This document shows positions 26,704 to 35,141 of a DNA stretch of 64,000 nt, piece after piece. The translations under genes and the position numbers were made by a program. The stretch is from the NCBI RefSeq assembly GCF_002091475.1, contig NZ_BCTR01000051.1:1-64000 (forward strand), read 5' to 3'. The notes beneath the pieces were generated by a model. The model made no database searches. It saw only the letters and a list, made by a program, of their open reading frames with translations, and was not told the origin of the DNA. Numbering within the stretch: position 1 is the stretch's first letter; every line of letters begins with the position of its first letter. Origin of the DNA: Sphingomonas azotifigens NBRC 15497. Lineage in GTDB: Bacteria > Pseudomonadota > Alphaproteobacteria > Sphingomonadales > Sphingomonadaceae.

Positions 26704-29700
26704 GCCCGCACCAGCGCCAGCACCGGCGAGCCCGGCGTGACGGTCTGCCGCTCGGCGACATAGAGTGCCGCGACGGTACCCGCTGCCGGGCTGGTCACCG
26801 GGAACTCCATCTTCATTGCTTCGAGCACCGCGATGGTCTCGCCCGCGTCGATCGGATCGCCGACCTCCTTGAGCAGCTTCCACACGGAGCCGCCGAAGGG
26901 CGCTTCAACCAGCTCGGCGCCGTCGGGCACCGTCACTGCTTCATCGGCGCTGTCGTCCGCGCTCTCGGTGAGGCTGGCGACGCGGTCGAACTCGCCCTTG
27001 CGCTCCCAATCGGCGCGCTCCGCCGCGAAGGCGGCGTTGCGCTGCTTCTCGAACGCCGCGATCGAGCGCGCATTCTCGGCGAGGAATTCCCGATACTCGG
27101 AGAGACGGAACTCGGTCTCCTCGATCTTGATCTCGCGCCGGCCCAGTGGGAAGTCGCGCCGCCATTCGGTCAGCTCTTCATGGCTGACGGGGAAGAAGCG
27201 GATCTGGTCGAAGAAGCGGAGCAGCCAGGGCTTGCCCTCTGCGAAGGCGCCGGTCTGGCGATAGGTGTTCCACACCTGGATGGTGCGGCCGAACAGCTGA
27301 TAGCCGCCCGGACCCTCCATGCCATAGATGCACATATAGGCGCCGCCGATGCCGACCACGTTGGGCGGCGTCCAGGTGCGGGCCGGATTGTACTTGGTGG
27401 TGACCAGCCGGTGGCGCGGATCGATCGGGGTGGCGACCGGCGCGCCGAGATACACGTCGCCCAGGCCATAGACGAGGTAGCTGGCGTCGAAGATGATCCG
27501 GTGGACCTCCTCGGCGCTTGCGAGCCCATTGGCGCGGCGGATGAACTCGATATTGTCCGGGCACCAGGGCGCGTCGTCGCGGACCACGCGCATATAGCGC
27601 TGAATCGTCTCGTGGATCGCGGGGTCGTTCCAGCTGAGCGGCAGATGGACGATGCGCGAGGGGATGACGAAATCCTCGAGATCGCCGAGCGCGTCCTCGA
27701 TTTGCGTCAGCCGCTCGATCAGCGCCGCCTCTTTCAGGCGGATGCCGTCGATATGCACCTGGAAGGAGCGGATGCCCGGCACGATGTCGAGAATGCCCGG
27801 CAGCGCCAATTCGGCCAGCGCGGTGGTCGCGGCATGGACGCGCAGGCGCAGCTCGAGGTCGAGCGTGATCGGGCCATATTCGACCAGCAGGTTGCGGTCG
27901 CCCTGGCGGCGAAAGAGTACGCGCGGCCGGCGACCCTTGGCGGGCAGGTCGACCAGGATCGCATCGCGCCCGCCGCCCTTGGCGGGGCTGGTCGCGGTCG
28001 TGGCGCGGCCCTCGATCCAGGCTTCCTCGGCCTGCGCGGCGGCATCGGCCTCGTCGAGGCTGACCTGCTCGAACTGGATGCGATCGCCGGGGGCGAGTTG
28101 GCCGACCTTCCACAGATCCGCCGCGATCACCACGAACGGGCAGACGAAGCCGCCGAGCGAGGGGCCGTCGGGCCCGAGGATGATCGGCATGTCGCCGGTG
28201 AAATCCAGCGCGCCGATCGCGTACGGATTGTCGTGAATGTTCGACGGGTGCAGCCCCGCCTCGCCGCCATCCTTGCGCGCCCAGTGCGGCTTGGGGCCGA
28301 CCAGCCGCACGCCGGTGCGGTTGCTGTTGTAATGGACCTTCCACTCGGCGGAGAGGATCGTATCGACATCCTCCGGCGCGAAGAAATCGGGCGCGCCGTG
28401 CGGACCGTAGAGGACGCGGATCGTCCAGTCTGGACCGAGCTGCTCCTGCGGAATCGCGCGCGGGCCGGGGATCACCGCAGGCGCATGGTCGGTCAGGTGC
28501 AGCGTGTCGCCGACGCGGAGCACGCGCCCGCCATGGCCGCCGAACTCGCCGAGATCGAAGGTGCTGGCGCTGCCGAGATAGCTCGGCACGTCGAGCCCGC
28601 CGGCGAACAGGATATAGCCGCGCATGCCGCCGCCGGTGACGCGGCCCAGCGCGAGCGTCTGGCCCTCGGCGATGGCGACCGGCTTGTTGCGCTCGACCGG
28701 CTTGCCGTCGAGCGTCGCGGCGAAATCGGCGCCGGTGAGGACGATGCGGGTCGCGGTGTTGAACTGAAGCGTCGGGCCGGTGGCGGTCACTTCCAGGCCG
28801 GGCGCGGTGCTGTCGTTGCCGAGCAGCATGTTGCCGAGGCGGAAGGCGCGCGCGTCCATCGGGCCCGAGGGCGGCACGCCGATATCCCACAGCCCGACGC
28901 GGCCGGGATAATCCTGCACGCTGGTCGCGGTGCCGGCCGAGCGGACGACGATGCTCTGCGGGCGGTGGACCACCGTCTCCAGCGAGCGCGTCGAGACGTC
29001 GCCGGTCACGAAATCCTCGCTGCGCGCCACGTCGCGCAGCCAGCGGACATTGGTCTCGATCCCAGCAAAGCGGGTGCGGTCGAGCGCCGCCTGCATCGCT
29101 GCGACGGCGGACTCGCGGTCCTCGCCGTGGACGATCAGCTTGGCGAGCATCGGATCGTAGAAGGACGAGACGGCGCTGCCCGATTCCACCCAGCTCTCGA
29201 CGCGGAAGCCTTCGGGAAAGGCGACGTCGGTCAGCGTGCCCGAAGCGGGGCGGAAGTCGACCGCCGGGTCCTCGGCATAGAGCCGCGCCTGGATCGACCA
29301 GCCCTTCGGCGCAGGCACGGGGGTGTCGAGGAAGCTATAGTCGCCGCCCGCGCCGCGGACCATCCACTCGACCAGGTCGACGCCGGTCACTTCCTCGGTG
29401 ACGCCGTGCTCGACCTGGAGGCGCGTGTTCACTTCGAGGAAGAACCAGTCCTCGCGCGCCGGATCATAGAGAAACTCGACGGTGCCGGCGGAGCGGTAGT
29501 TGGCCGCCTGGCCCAGCCGCACCGCCGCCTCGATCAGCGCCGCGCGGACGCGCTCGGGCAGGTGTGGGGCGGGGGCCTCTTCCACCACCTTCTGGTTGCG
29601 GCGCTGGAGCGAACAGTCGCGCTCGCCGAGCGCCACGACGCGGCCCTGGCCGTCGCCGAAAATCTGCACTTCGACATGGCGGGCGCGCGGCACAAAGCGT

Positions 29701-30299
29701 TCGAGGAACAGCCCGGCATCGCCGAAGTTACCCGCACCCAGCCGCGCCACCGCGGCATAGCCGTCGCGCACCGCTTGGGCATCGGTGCACACGCGCATAC
29801 CGATACCGCCGCCGCCGGCGGTCGCCTTGAGCATCACCGGATAGCCGATGCGGTCGGCTGCTTCGAGCGCTGCCTCGACGCTGTCGAGCAGGCCGGTGCC
29901 GGGGGCGAGGGGGACCTTCTCCGCCTCGGCGAGCGCGCGGGCGCTGTGCTTGAGGCCGAAGGCGCGGATGCTGTCCGCAGTCGGGCCGATAAAGGCGATA
30001 CCGACGGCCTCGCAGGCTTCGGCAAAGGCGGCGTTCTCGGAGAGGAAGCCATAGCCGGGGTGGATCGCGTCGGCGCCGGTTTCCTTGGCGGCGGCGAGGA
30101 TGCGAGCGACGTCGAGATAGCTTTCCGCTGCCGGGCCGGGGCCGATCCGCACCGCGATGTCGGCGAGCGCCACATGGCGCGAGGCCTCGTCGGCATCGGA
30201 GAAGACCGCGACCGAGCGGATGCCCATCTTCTTGAGCGTGCGGATGATCCGGCAGGCGATCGCCCCGCGATTGGCGATCAGGACGGTGCGCACGCTCAT
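26700..30299 (-). CDS. Biotin-dependent urea/guanidine carboxylase
   Basis: A 1199-residue single-chain carboxylase of the usual family length. The biotin carboxylase half (about 1-450) starts VLIANRGAIACRII and has the ATP-grasp loop KATAGGGGIGM. KipA/AHS2- and KipI/AHS1-like carboxyltransferase domains follow (about 460-1040). The C-terminal biotinyl domain carries EAMKMEF with the biotin lysine. It was long annotated as urea carboxylase. Homologues sitting beside DUF1989 pairs have been shown to prefer guanidine, giving carboxyguanidine, and that is the more likely substrate here. ATGA overlaps link it to both neighbours. It is nickel-independent, unlike urease. Confidence 0.93.
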   Translation of the reverse strand: MSVRTVLIANRGAIACRIIRTLKKMGIRSVAVFSDADEASRHVALADIAVRIGPGPAAESYLDVARILAAAKETGADAIHPGYGFLSENAAFAEACEAVGIAFIGPTADSIRAFGLKHSARALAEAEKVPLAPGTGLLDSVEAALEAADRIGYPVMLKATAGGGGIGMRVCTDAQAVRDGYAAVARLGAGNFGDAGLFLERFVPRARHVEVQIFGDGQGRVVALGERDCSLQRRNQKVVEEAPAPHLPERVRAALIEAAVRLGQAANYRSAGTVEFLYDPAREDWFFLEVNTRLQVEHGVTEEVTGVDLVEWMVRGAGGDYSFLDTPVPAPKGWSIQARLYAEDPAVDFRPASGTLTDVAFPEGFRVESWVESGSAVSSFYDPMLAKLIVHGEDRESAVAAMQAALDRTRFAGIETNVRWLRDVARSEDFVTGDVSTRSLETVVHRPQSIVVRSAGTATSVQDYPGRVGLWDIGVPPSGPMDARAFRLGNMLLGNDSTAPGLEVTATGPTLQFNTATRIVLTGADFAATLDGKPVERNKPVAIAEGQTLALGRVTGGGMRGYILFAGGLDVPSYLGSASTFDLGEFGGHGGRVLRVGDTLHLTDHAPAVIPGPRAIPQEQLGPDWTIRVLYGPHGAPDFFAPEDVDTILSAEWKVHYNSNRTGVRLVGPKPHWARKDGGEAGLHPSNIHDNPYAIGALDFTGDMPIILGPDGPSLGGFVCPFVVIAADLWKVGQLAPGDRIQFEQVSLDEADAAAQAEEAWIEGRATTATSPAKGGGRDAILVDLPAKGRRPRVLFRRQGDRNLLVEYGPITLDLELRLRVHAATTALAELALPGILDIVPGIRSFQVHIDGIRLKEAALIERLTQIEDALGDLEDFVIPSRIVHLPLSWNDPAIHETIQRYMRVVRDDAPWCPDNIEFIRRANGLASAEEVHRIIFDASYLVYGLGDVYLGAPVATPIDPRHRLVTTKYNPARTWTPPNVVGIGGAYMCIYGMEGPGGYQLFGRTIQVWNTYRQTGAFAEGKPWLLRFFDQIRFFPVSHEELTEWRRDFPLGRREIKIEETEFRLSEYREFLAENARSIAAFEKQRNAAFAAERADWERKGEFDRVASLTESADDSADEAVTVPDGAELVEAPFGGSVWKLLKEVGDPIDAGETIAVLEAMKMEFPVTSPAAGTVAALYVAERQTVTPGSPVLALVRA

Positions 30300-30931
30300 G
30301 CGGTGACGATCATGCGGACGGGGGTGGGGTTGAAGCCGTTGCAGGGATTGTTGATCTGCGGGCAATTCGAAACGACCACGGTCACATCCATTTCTGCGCG
30401 AAGGTCCACGGTCAAGCCGGGCGCCGAGATGCCGTCGACGATGCCCAGCGCACCATCGGCCTCGACCGGCACGTTCATGAAGAAGTTGACGTTCGACACG
30501 ATGTCGCGCTTGCCGCGACCGTCGCGGAGATTGGCCTCGAGGAAATTATCGACACAGGCGTGCTGCGCCTTGGTGAAATGGCCGTAGCGCAGCGTGTTGG
30601 ACTCGCACGAACAGGCGCCGCCGATCGTGTCGTGATACTCGACCGCCGTCGCGGTGATCGTCATCATCGGCCGGCCCTCGTTCGAGCGCAGCACGCTGCC
30701 GGTGCGCAGGAAGATGTTGGCCTGCGCGGCGATCGTGTCCTGCGCGCTGTAGCGCTCGGCATCGTCGTGGGTGGCGTAGAGGAGGAAATCGACCGCCTGG
30801 TTGCCTTCGAGGTCGACGACGCGGAGCGTCTCGCCGGCCTTCACCCGGTGCAGCCAGGGCGCGCGGGCGGGGACGATCTCGTCATGGATCACCCGGCCGG
30901 TGAGGCCGGCAAGCGCCATATCCTGTTCCAT
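30296..30931 (-). CDS. DUF1989 protein, probable carboxyguanidine deiminase subunit
   Basis: A 211-residue DUF1989 protein, formerly 'urea carboxylase-associated protein'. Visible motifs are VDFLLYATHD, GGACSCESNTLRYG and AQHACVDNF. Homologues form a heteromeric carboxyguanidine deiminase (CgdA/CgdB) that converts the carboxylase product to allophanate and ammonia. The conserved cysteines and acidic residues are consistent with a metal-bound active site. It shares one base with the upstream paralogue (TGATG) and four with the carboxylase gene, so stoichiometric expression is likely. I do not assign which subunit is A or B. Confidence 0.9.
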   Translation of the reverse strand: MEQDMALAGLTGRVIHDEIVPARAPWLHRVKAGETLRVVDLEGNQAVDFLLYATHDDAERYSAQDTIAAQANIFLRTGSVLRSNEGRPMMTITATAVEYHDTIGGACSCESNTLRYGHFTKAQHACVDNFLEANLRDGRGKRDIVSNVNFFMNVPVEADGALGIVDGISAPGLTVDLRAEMDVTVVVSNCPQINNPCNGFNPTPVRMIVTA

Positions 30932-31749
30932 CAGCGGCGGACCCAGTCTTCGGTGTTGAGGAAGGCGCGCTGCCGCTCGGGCGTCGCGTTGCGGATCGGA
31001 TCGTCCGCCGCCGTCAATGGGCCGCGCCAGGCGGTGGCGCGCAAGGGCGTGACCGTCCAGGGGCGCGGATCGAGCACGTGCGGGCAGTTGGCCAGCACGA
31101 CGATAAGGTCCATCTCGGCGCGCAGCAGGAGGGCGCGGCCGGGCGTGAAGGGCCCGAGCTGCGGTTCGGTGGTGCCGTCGGCGGCGATGCGGACGCCCTT
31201 GAACAGGTTCACGCACGGATGGACGTCGCGGCGGGTGAGGCCGTGCTTGGCGGCGCCAAGCAGCAGCCGGTCGCGGGCGTTCGGATACGGCCCGGAATTG
31301 CTGCCGTCGCCATAGCGGCGTTCGTTCGACGCGGCGTTGGAGGCGCCGCAGAAGGCGTCGTGCGTGCCCGCGCCGTCCTGCTCGATGCTGGCGAGCACCC
31401 GGCCCATGTCCGAGAGGAACAGGCTTCCCGCACCGAGATAGGCGTTCCACTGCACCTTCACCGTGTCGGCGACGTTGAGCCGCTCGGTCGGCATCGCGGC
31501 GTTGAACAGCTGGAGCGACACACACGCATCGCCCTGCAGGTCGGTCAGCCGCAGCCGGGTGCCGCGCGCCAGCACGCGGCTGGCATAGCCGCCCGCGGCG
31601 ATCGTCTCTTCCCAGACGAGATCGTCGGCCGAGACGCCTGCTGGCAGGTCGTCCGCGCGTGGCGGCAGGATCGGCATCGCCTCGACGACGGTGCCGGCCA
31701 TCGCGCGCGCATGGTCGCGCGCGGCATTGGGGTCGGCGAGAATGCTCAT
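30931..31749 (-). CDS. DUF1989 protein, probable carboxyguanidine deiminase subunit
   Basis: A 272-residue paralogue of the next gene, with about 60 extra residues. Matching motifs are LQGDACVSLQLFN, HDAFCGASNAASNERRYG and HPCVNLFKGV, and the C-terminal part carries AEMDLIVVLANCPH (compare AEMDVTVVVSNCPQ in the partner). It is the larger partner of the carboxyguanidine deiminase pair. The start overlaps the regulator gene by ATGA. The pairing of two unequal DUF1989 genes next to the carboxylase is the hallmark of the guanidine pathway rather than a urea-only pathway. Confidence 0.9.
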   Translation of the reverse strand: MSILADPNAARDHARAMAGTVVEAMPILPPRADDLPAGVSADDLVWEETIAAGGYASRVLARGTRLRLTDLQGDACVSLQLFNAAMPTERLNVADTVKVQWNAYLGAGSLFLSDMGRVLASIEQDGAGTHDAFCGASNAASNERRYGDGSNSGPYPNARDRLLLGAAKHGLTRRDVHPCVNLFKGVRIAADGTTEPQLGPFTPGRALLLRAEMDLIVVLANCPHVLDPRPWTVTPLRATAWRGPLTAADDPIRNATPERQRAFLNTEDWVRR

Positions 31750-32225
31750 GCCGCCTTGCTCCCGGTAGGGGCTGCGGACTCGTCCTGCTCGTGGAGCGGG
31801 GGCAGCAGCGCGGTGGTGGTGAAGAGGCGCAATTGCTGCACGCCGCGCACCTTGCGCAGCGCATCGCACAGGTCGCGCAGGCGCCGCGCGGGCCCCTGCA
31901 CCAGCAGCACCTCGAGCGACTGGTCGTCCTCCAGAAACACGTGCTGCGAGGAGATGACCTCCTTCAGATACTCGCTCTGCGTCTGCGCCAGCTGGTGGCG
32001 CACCCGGCCGAGATCGGCGCGGTAGACCAGCGTGATCGTGCCCGCGAGCATCTCCTCGGGGCGCGAGGCGGCGCTCTGCTCGGCGAGTTCGTCGCGGATC
32101 AGCTCGGCGATCAGCTGCGAGCGCGAGGGAAGCCCGCGGTCCTCCACCATTTCATCGAGCTGGCGGAAGAGTTCGGCGGGCAGGCTCATGCTGAGCCGGG
32201 CGAGGGAGGAGGACGGTTCCTTCAC
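31746..32225 (-). CDS. NikR-like ribbon-helix-helix regulator with degenerate nickel site
   Basis: A 159-residue CopG/NikR-type regulator. An RHH DNA-binding domain (about 8-48: ARLSMSLPAELFRQLDEMVEDRG) precedes an ACT-like NikR C-terminal domain (about 60-140). Aligned to E. coli NikR, the four high-affinity nickel ligands His76, His87, His89 and Cys95 become Ser84, His95, Phe97 and Ser103, so three of four are lost. The GTG start is supported by an AGAGGA ribosome site and a GTGA overlap with the ATPase gene. The tail is 25 residues longer than usual. It sits mid-operon between transport and catabolic genes, with a dyad directly upstream. Loss of ligands predicts a different effector. Confidence 0.9.
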   Translation of the reverse strand: MKEPSSSLARLSMSLPAELFRQLDEMVEDRGLPSRSQLIAELIRDELAEQSAASRPEEMLAGTITLVYRADLGRVRHQLAQTQSEYLKEVISSQHVFLEDDQSLEVLLVQGPARRLRDLCDALRKVRGVQQLRLFTTTALLPPLHEQDESAAPTGSKAA

Positions 32226-33028
32226 AGTGATTCCTCTTTCCCTGTTATTACTGATTCTGTCAATCGTAATACTTCCTGCTGCGCCTCGACGATCGCCTCG
32301 CGCCGCTTGCGGGTGAGGTGGAGGTCGTAGACGGCGGTCGCGCCGAAGCGGTGCGGGGCGTGCGGATCGACGCGGCGCTTGTCGAAGGTGAGCACCCGGG
32401 TGCCGAGGTTGAACGCCTCGGAGATGTCGTGGGTGACCATCAGCACGGTGAGTGCGTGCTCCTCCCACAGCTTGAGGATCAGCCGGTGCATGTCCTGGCG
32501 GATGCCGGGATCGAGCGCGCCGAACGGCTCGTCGAGCAGCAGCACGCGCGGCCGGGCGATCAGCGCCTGGGCGATCGCGAGCCGCTGCTGCATGCCGCCC
32601 GAAAGCTGGGCGGGGTAGAGGTCGAGCGCGTCGCCCAGCCCGACCTCGGCGAGCATCGCGGCGGCCTCGTCGCGGGCGCGGCGGCGGGTGGCGCCGAACA
32701 GTCGGGCGGTGAGCGGGGCGCCGACACACTCGCGCTCGAACATCACGTTCCGAAGCGCGGTCAGGTGCGGAAACACCGAATAGCGCTGGAACACCACGCC
32801 GCGATCGGGCCCGCATTCGCCGGGGAGCGGCGTGCCGTCGAGCAGGATCTTGCCGCGCGTCGGCCGCTCCTGGCCAAGCGCCAGCCGCAGGAAGCTGCTC
32901 TTGCCCGCCCCCGAGGGCCCGATGATCGAGACGAAGCTGCGCTCGGCGATGTCTAGCTCGACGCGCTCCAGCACGACCTTGTCGCCATATTCGAGCCAGA
33001 CATTCTGGAAGGACAGGAGCGCGCTCAT
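32222..33028 (-). CDS. ABC transporter ATP-binding protein (guanidine/urea-type importer)
   Basis: A 268-residue ATPase of the nitrate/taurine (SsuB/TauB-like) class. Walker A is GPSGAGKSS (about residue 38), signature LSGGMQQRL, Walker B VLLLDEPFGALD, and the H-loop TH in MVTHDISEA. A ~40-residue C-terminal extension follows. It couples ATP hydrolysis to import by the adjacent permease and lipoprotein. ATGA overlap with the permease and GTGA with the regulator show tight co-translation. The 3' end contains the second copy of the operon's dyad. Confidence 0.93.
   Translation of the reverse strand: MSALLSFQNVWLEYGDKVVLERVELDIAERSFVSIIGPSGAGKSSFLRLALGQERPTRGKILLDGTPLPGECGPDRGVVFQRYSVFPHLTALRNVMFERECVGAPLTARLFGATRRRARDEAAAMLAEVGLGDALDLYPAQLSGGMQQRLAIAQALIARPRVLLLDEPFGALDPGIRQDMHRLILKLWEEHALTVLMVTHDISEAFNLGTRVLTFDKRRVDPHAPHRFGATAVYDLHLTRKRREAIVEAQQEVLRLTESVITGKEESL
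32246..32271 (-). promoter_or_regulatory. Operator copy 2 of guanidine/urea operon (TATTAC-N14-GTAATA)
   Basis: A perfect inverted repeat TATTAC (32246-32251) and GTAATA (32266-32271) with a 14-bp spacer lies 20 bp upstream of the NikR-like gene start, inside the end of the ATPase gene. It is identical in arms and spacing to the copy upstream of the operon. On the gene strand the proximal arm yields a -10-like TAATAA, suggesting an internal promoter controlled at this site. Binding by the NikR-like protein is inference; NikR operators share the plan of two 6-bp arms about two turns apart. Confidence 0.7.
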
Positions 33029-33840
33029 CGGCCGGCTCCATGCGCCCAGGCAAAGGCGCGCTTGCTCAACTGGGCCAGTGCCACGTCCATCAGGATGGCG
33101 AGGATCGAGATCCAGGCGACATAGGGGATGATGATGTCCATCGAGAGGTAGCGGCGGACGAGGAAGATCCGGTAGCCGAGGCCGATGTCCGACGCGATCG
33201 CCTCGGCCGAGATCAGGTAGACCCAGGCGGGCCCGAGCGAGAGGCGGATGCCGGCGATCAGCCGGGGCAGCGCCTGCGGCAGCGCGACGCGCAGCGCGAG
33301 TTGCCAGCTGCTCGCGCCCAGCGTCTGCGCCTTGATCAGCTGTTCCTGCGGGATGGCGGTGATGTGGTCGGCCAGGTCGCGGATCAGGAAGGGGGTGACG
33401 CCGATCACGATCAGCGCGACCTTGGCGGTGTCGCCCAGCCCGAAGACGATGAAGAGGATCGGCAGCAGCGCGATCGGCGGGATCACCGCGATCGTGGTGA
33501 CCAGCGCCCCGAAGGTGGCGCGGGCGGCGGGGAGCACGCCCAGCACCATGCCGACCAGCAGCGCCGAAAGCGCGCAAATGCCGAGTGCCAGCCCCAGCCG
33601 CTCGAGGCTCGCCACCGTGTCCGCCCAGAAGATCAGCCGGCCGCTCAAGGGATCGGCCTGGGCGAGCAGGCCGTGCATCGCCTCGACCATGGTACCGGGC
33701 GTCGGCAGCAGCTTGTCCGAGGGATTCTCGGCATGCCGCGCTGCCGAGGCGAAGAGGTAGACGAGCGCCACCAGCAGCAGCGGCAGGCTTCCCAGCAGCC
33801 AGCCGGTGCGGCGGCGGGGTCGGATGTTCACCCAGCGCAT
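33025..33840 (-). CDS. ABC transporter permease (guanidine/urea-type importer)
   Basis: A 271-residue inner-membrane permease with one N-terminal helix, a periplasmic loop and five further helices. The EAA loop for ATPase contact is in IKAQTLGASSWQLALRVALPQALPRLIAGIR. It belongs to the nitrate/sulfonate/taurine importer class. A short 13-bp gap follows the binding-protein gene, and ATGA overlaps the ATPase gene. Confidence 0.92.
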   Translation of the reverse strand: MRWVNIRPRRRTGWLLGSLPLLLVALVYLFASAARHAENPSDKLLPTPGTMVEAMHGLLAQADPLSGRLIFWADTVASLERLGLALGICALSALLVGMVLGVLPAARATFGALVTTIAVIPPIALLPILFIVFGLGDTAKVALIVIGVTPFLIRDLADHITAIPQEQLIKAQTLGASSWQLALRVALPQALPRLIAGIRLSLGPAWVYLISAEAIASDIGLGYRIFLVRRYLSMDIIIPYVAWISILAILMDVALAQLSKRAFAWAHGAGR

Positions 33841-33853
33841 ATGCGAGCCGGCC

Positions 33854-34933
33854 TCAGAGCTTGCCGGCCGCGGCCAGCTCCATATAGGTCGGGTCGAAGC
33901 GCAGCTTGACGTTGTTGGCGTCGCCGATCGTCTTGCCCGGCACCGAAATGCCGATCGCGTCGGCCGACTTGGCGCCCTGGCCGAACAGCCCCTTGGAGAA
34001 GCTGAAATCGCGCACCTTCACCATGGTCGCGCCGATCGCCGGGGACTTCACCGCCGCGACCGCATCCTGCGGGGTGCCGTAGAGGTGCGTGGTGGTAAGC
34101 TGCGCGTCGAACGCCTGCGGGGTGGCCCCGGCGAGCTTGGCCATCGCCGCGCGGGCGGCGGCGCCGGCGGCGTCCTTCTTCTGCATCAGCTGGATCGTCT
34201 CGTACCAGATGCCCGCCAGCGCTTTGCCGAGGTTCGGGTTGGCCTTGAGCGTCGCGGTGTCGACGGCGAGCAGGTCGAGGATCTCGGCGGGCACCTGGCT
34301 CGAATCGAACACCTTGGTCGCGCCGGGCAGCTTGGCCACTTCGGTCAGCTGCGGGTTCCAGGTGACGACGGCAGTGGCAGCCGGATTGGCGAAGGCACCC
34401 ACGATGTCTGCGTCCGAGGTGTTGACCGTCTTCACGTCGGAGAGCTGGAGGCCCACCGTGGAGAGCCCGCGCGCGAGCAGATAATGCGAGACCGACAGCT
34501 CGACCAGATAGACCGTGCGGCCCTTGATGTCGGCCAGACTCTTGGCGTTCTTGAGGACGATGCCGTCATTGCCGTTGGAGTAATCGCCGAGGATAATTGC
34601 GCTGGTATCCTTGCCGCCCGCGGCGGGGATGGTGAGCGCGTCCATGTTGGTGACGGTGACGCCGTCCAGCTTGCCCGCGTTGAACTGGTTCACCGACTCG
34701 ACGTAATCATTGACCTGGGTGAAGTGGATCTTGAGCCCATATTTGTCGGCCCATTTCTTCACGATGCCGGCCTGTTCGGCATAGGGCCAGGGCATCCAGC
34801 CCGCATAGATCGACCAGCCGATGTTGAACTCTGTCCGCGCCTTGGGTGCAGTGCCGCTACCGCCGCACGACGCCGTCGCCAGCATCGCTACCGCCGCGAT
34901 CGCGATCCGCGCCTTGGAACCCCATTTTGTCAT
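33854..34933 (-). CDS. ABC transporter substrate-binding lipoprotein (annotated 'urea' type)
   Basis: A 359-residue periplasmic binding protein. The N-terminus is a lipoprotein signal (basic KWGSKAR, hydrophobic stretch, LATASC with Cys23 as lipid site). The body is NMT1/TauA-like (FNIGWSIYAGWMPWPYAEQAGIVKKWADKYGLKI, TNMDALTIPAAGGKDTSAI). The family is known as the putative urea ABC binding protein found with carboxylase operons. Given the downstream DUF1989 genes the ligand may be guanidine. It is the first gene of the operon and follows the dyad at 34998-35023. Confidence 0.91.
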   Translation of the reverse strand: MTKWGSKARIAIAAVAMLATASCGGSGTAPKARTEFNIGWSIYAGWMPWPYAEQAGIVKKWADKYGLKIHFTQVNDYVESVNQFNAGKLDGVTVTNMDALTIPAAGGKDTSAIILGDYSNGNDGIVLKNAKSLADIKGRTVYLVELSVSHYLLARGLSTVGLQLSDVKTVNTSDADIVGAFANPAATAVVTWNPQLTEVAKLPGATKVFDSSQVPAEILDLLAVDTATLKANPNLGKALAGIWYETIQLMQKKDAAGAAARAAMAKLAGATPQAFDAQLTTTHLYGTPQDAVAAVKSPAIGATMVKVRDFSFSKGLFGQGAKSADAIGISVPGKTIGDANNVKLRFDPTYMELAAAGKL

Positions 34934-34997
34934 GATCGACCCCCATCTTCGCAGCGCGAGAAAGCGCGAATTTCAGCCGCCGGACGGTCGCATCCGA

Positions 34998-35023
34998 TAT
35001 TACGTTTGCTCAATCCAGTAATA
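34998..35023. promoter_or_regulatory. Operator copy 1 of guanidine/urea operon (TATTAC-N14-GTAATA)
   Basis: TATTAC (34998-35003) and GTAATA (35018-35023) form a perfect dyad with a 14-bp spacer, 65 bp upstream of the binding-protein gene in the divergent spacer with the kinase gene. On the minus strand the proximal arm reads TAATAT, a good -10 element, so bound protein would cover the promoter. The spacer (34934-35286, 353 bp) also holds a small hairpin in the leader (about 34952-34965) and a palindrome doublet nearer the kinase gene. No ykkC-type guanidine riboswitch motif was found. Confidence 0.7.
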
Positions 35024-35141
35024 CGACTTATAGGCATGTCGCATGGCATGTGTCACCCCAAATCGTGATGCTGCAATGCGTCATTCAGGCACTGGTCAAC
35101 CCCGGTTTCGGGGGCGGTCGTCGTGCCTTTCTCTCTCGCTC

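Noticed and set aside
26493..30587. Very long open frame antisense to the carboxylase gene (and similar ones antisense to TonB receptors)
   Set aside because: These frames are Arg/Ala/Gly-rich artefacts of high GC with no domain signatures. The opposite strand encodes full-length, motif-complete proteins.
34934..35053. ykkC/guanidine riboswitch in the operon leader
   Set aside because: Conserved core segments and ACGR tetraloop hairpins were not found when reading the minus strand. A covariance search would be decisive.
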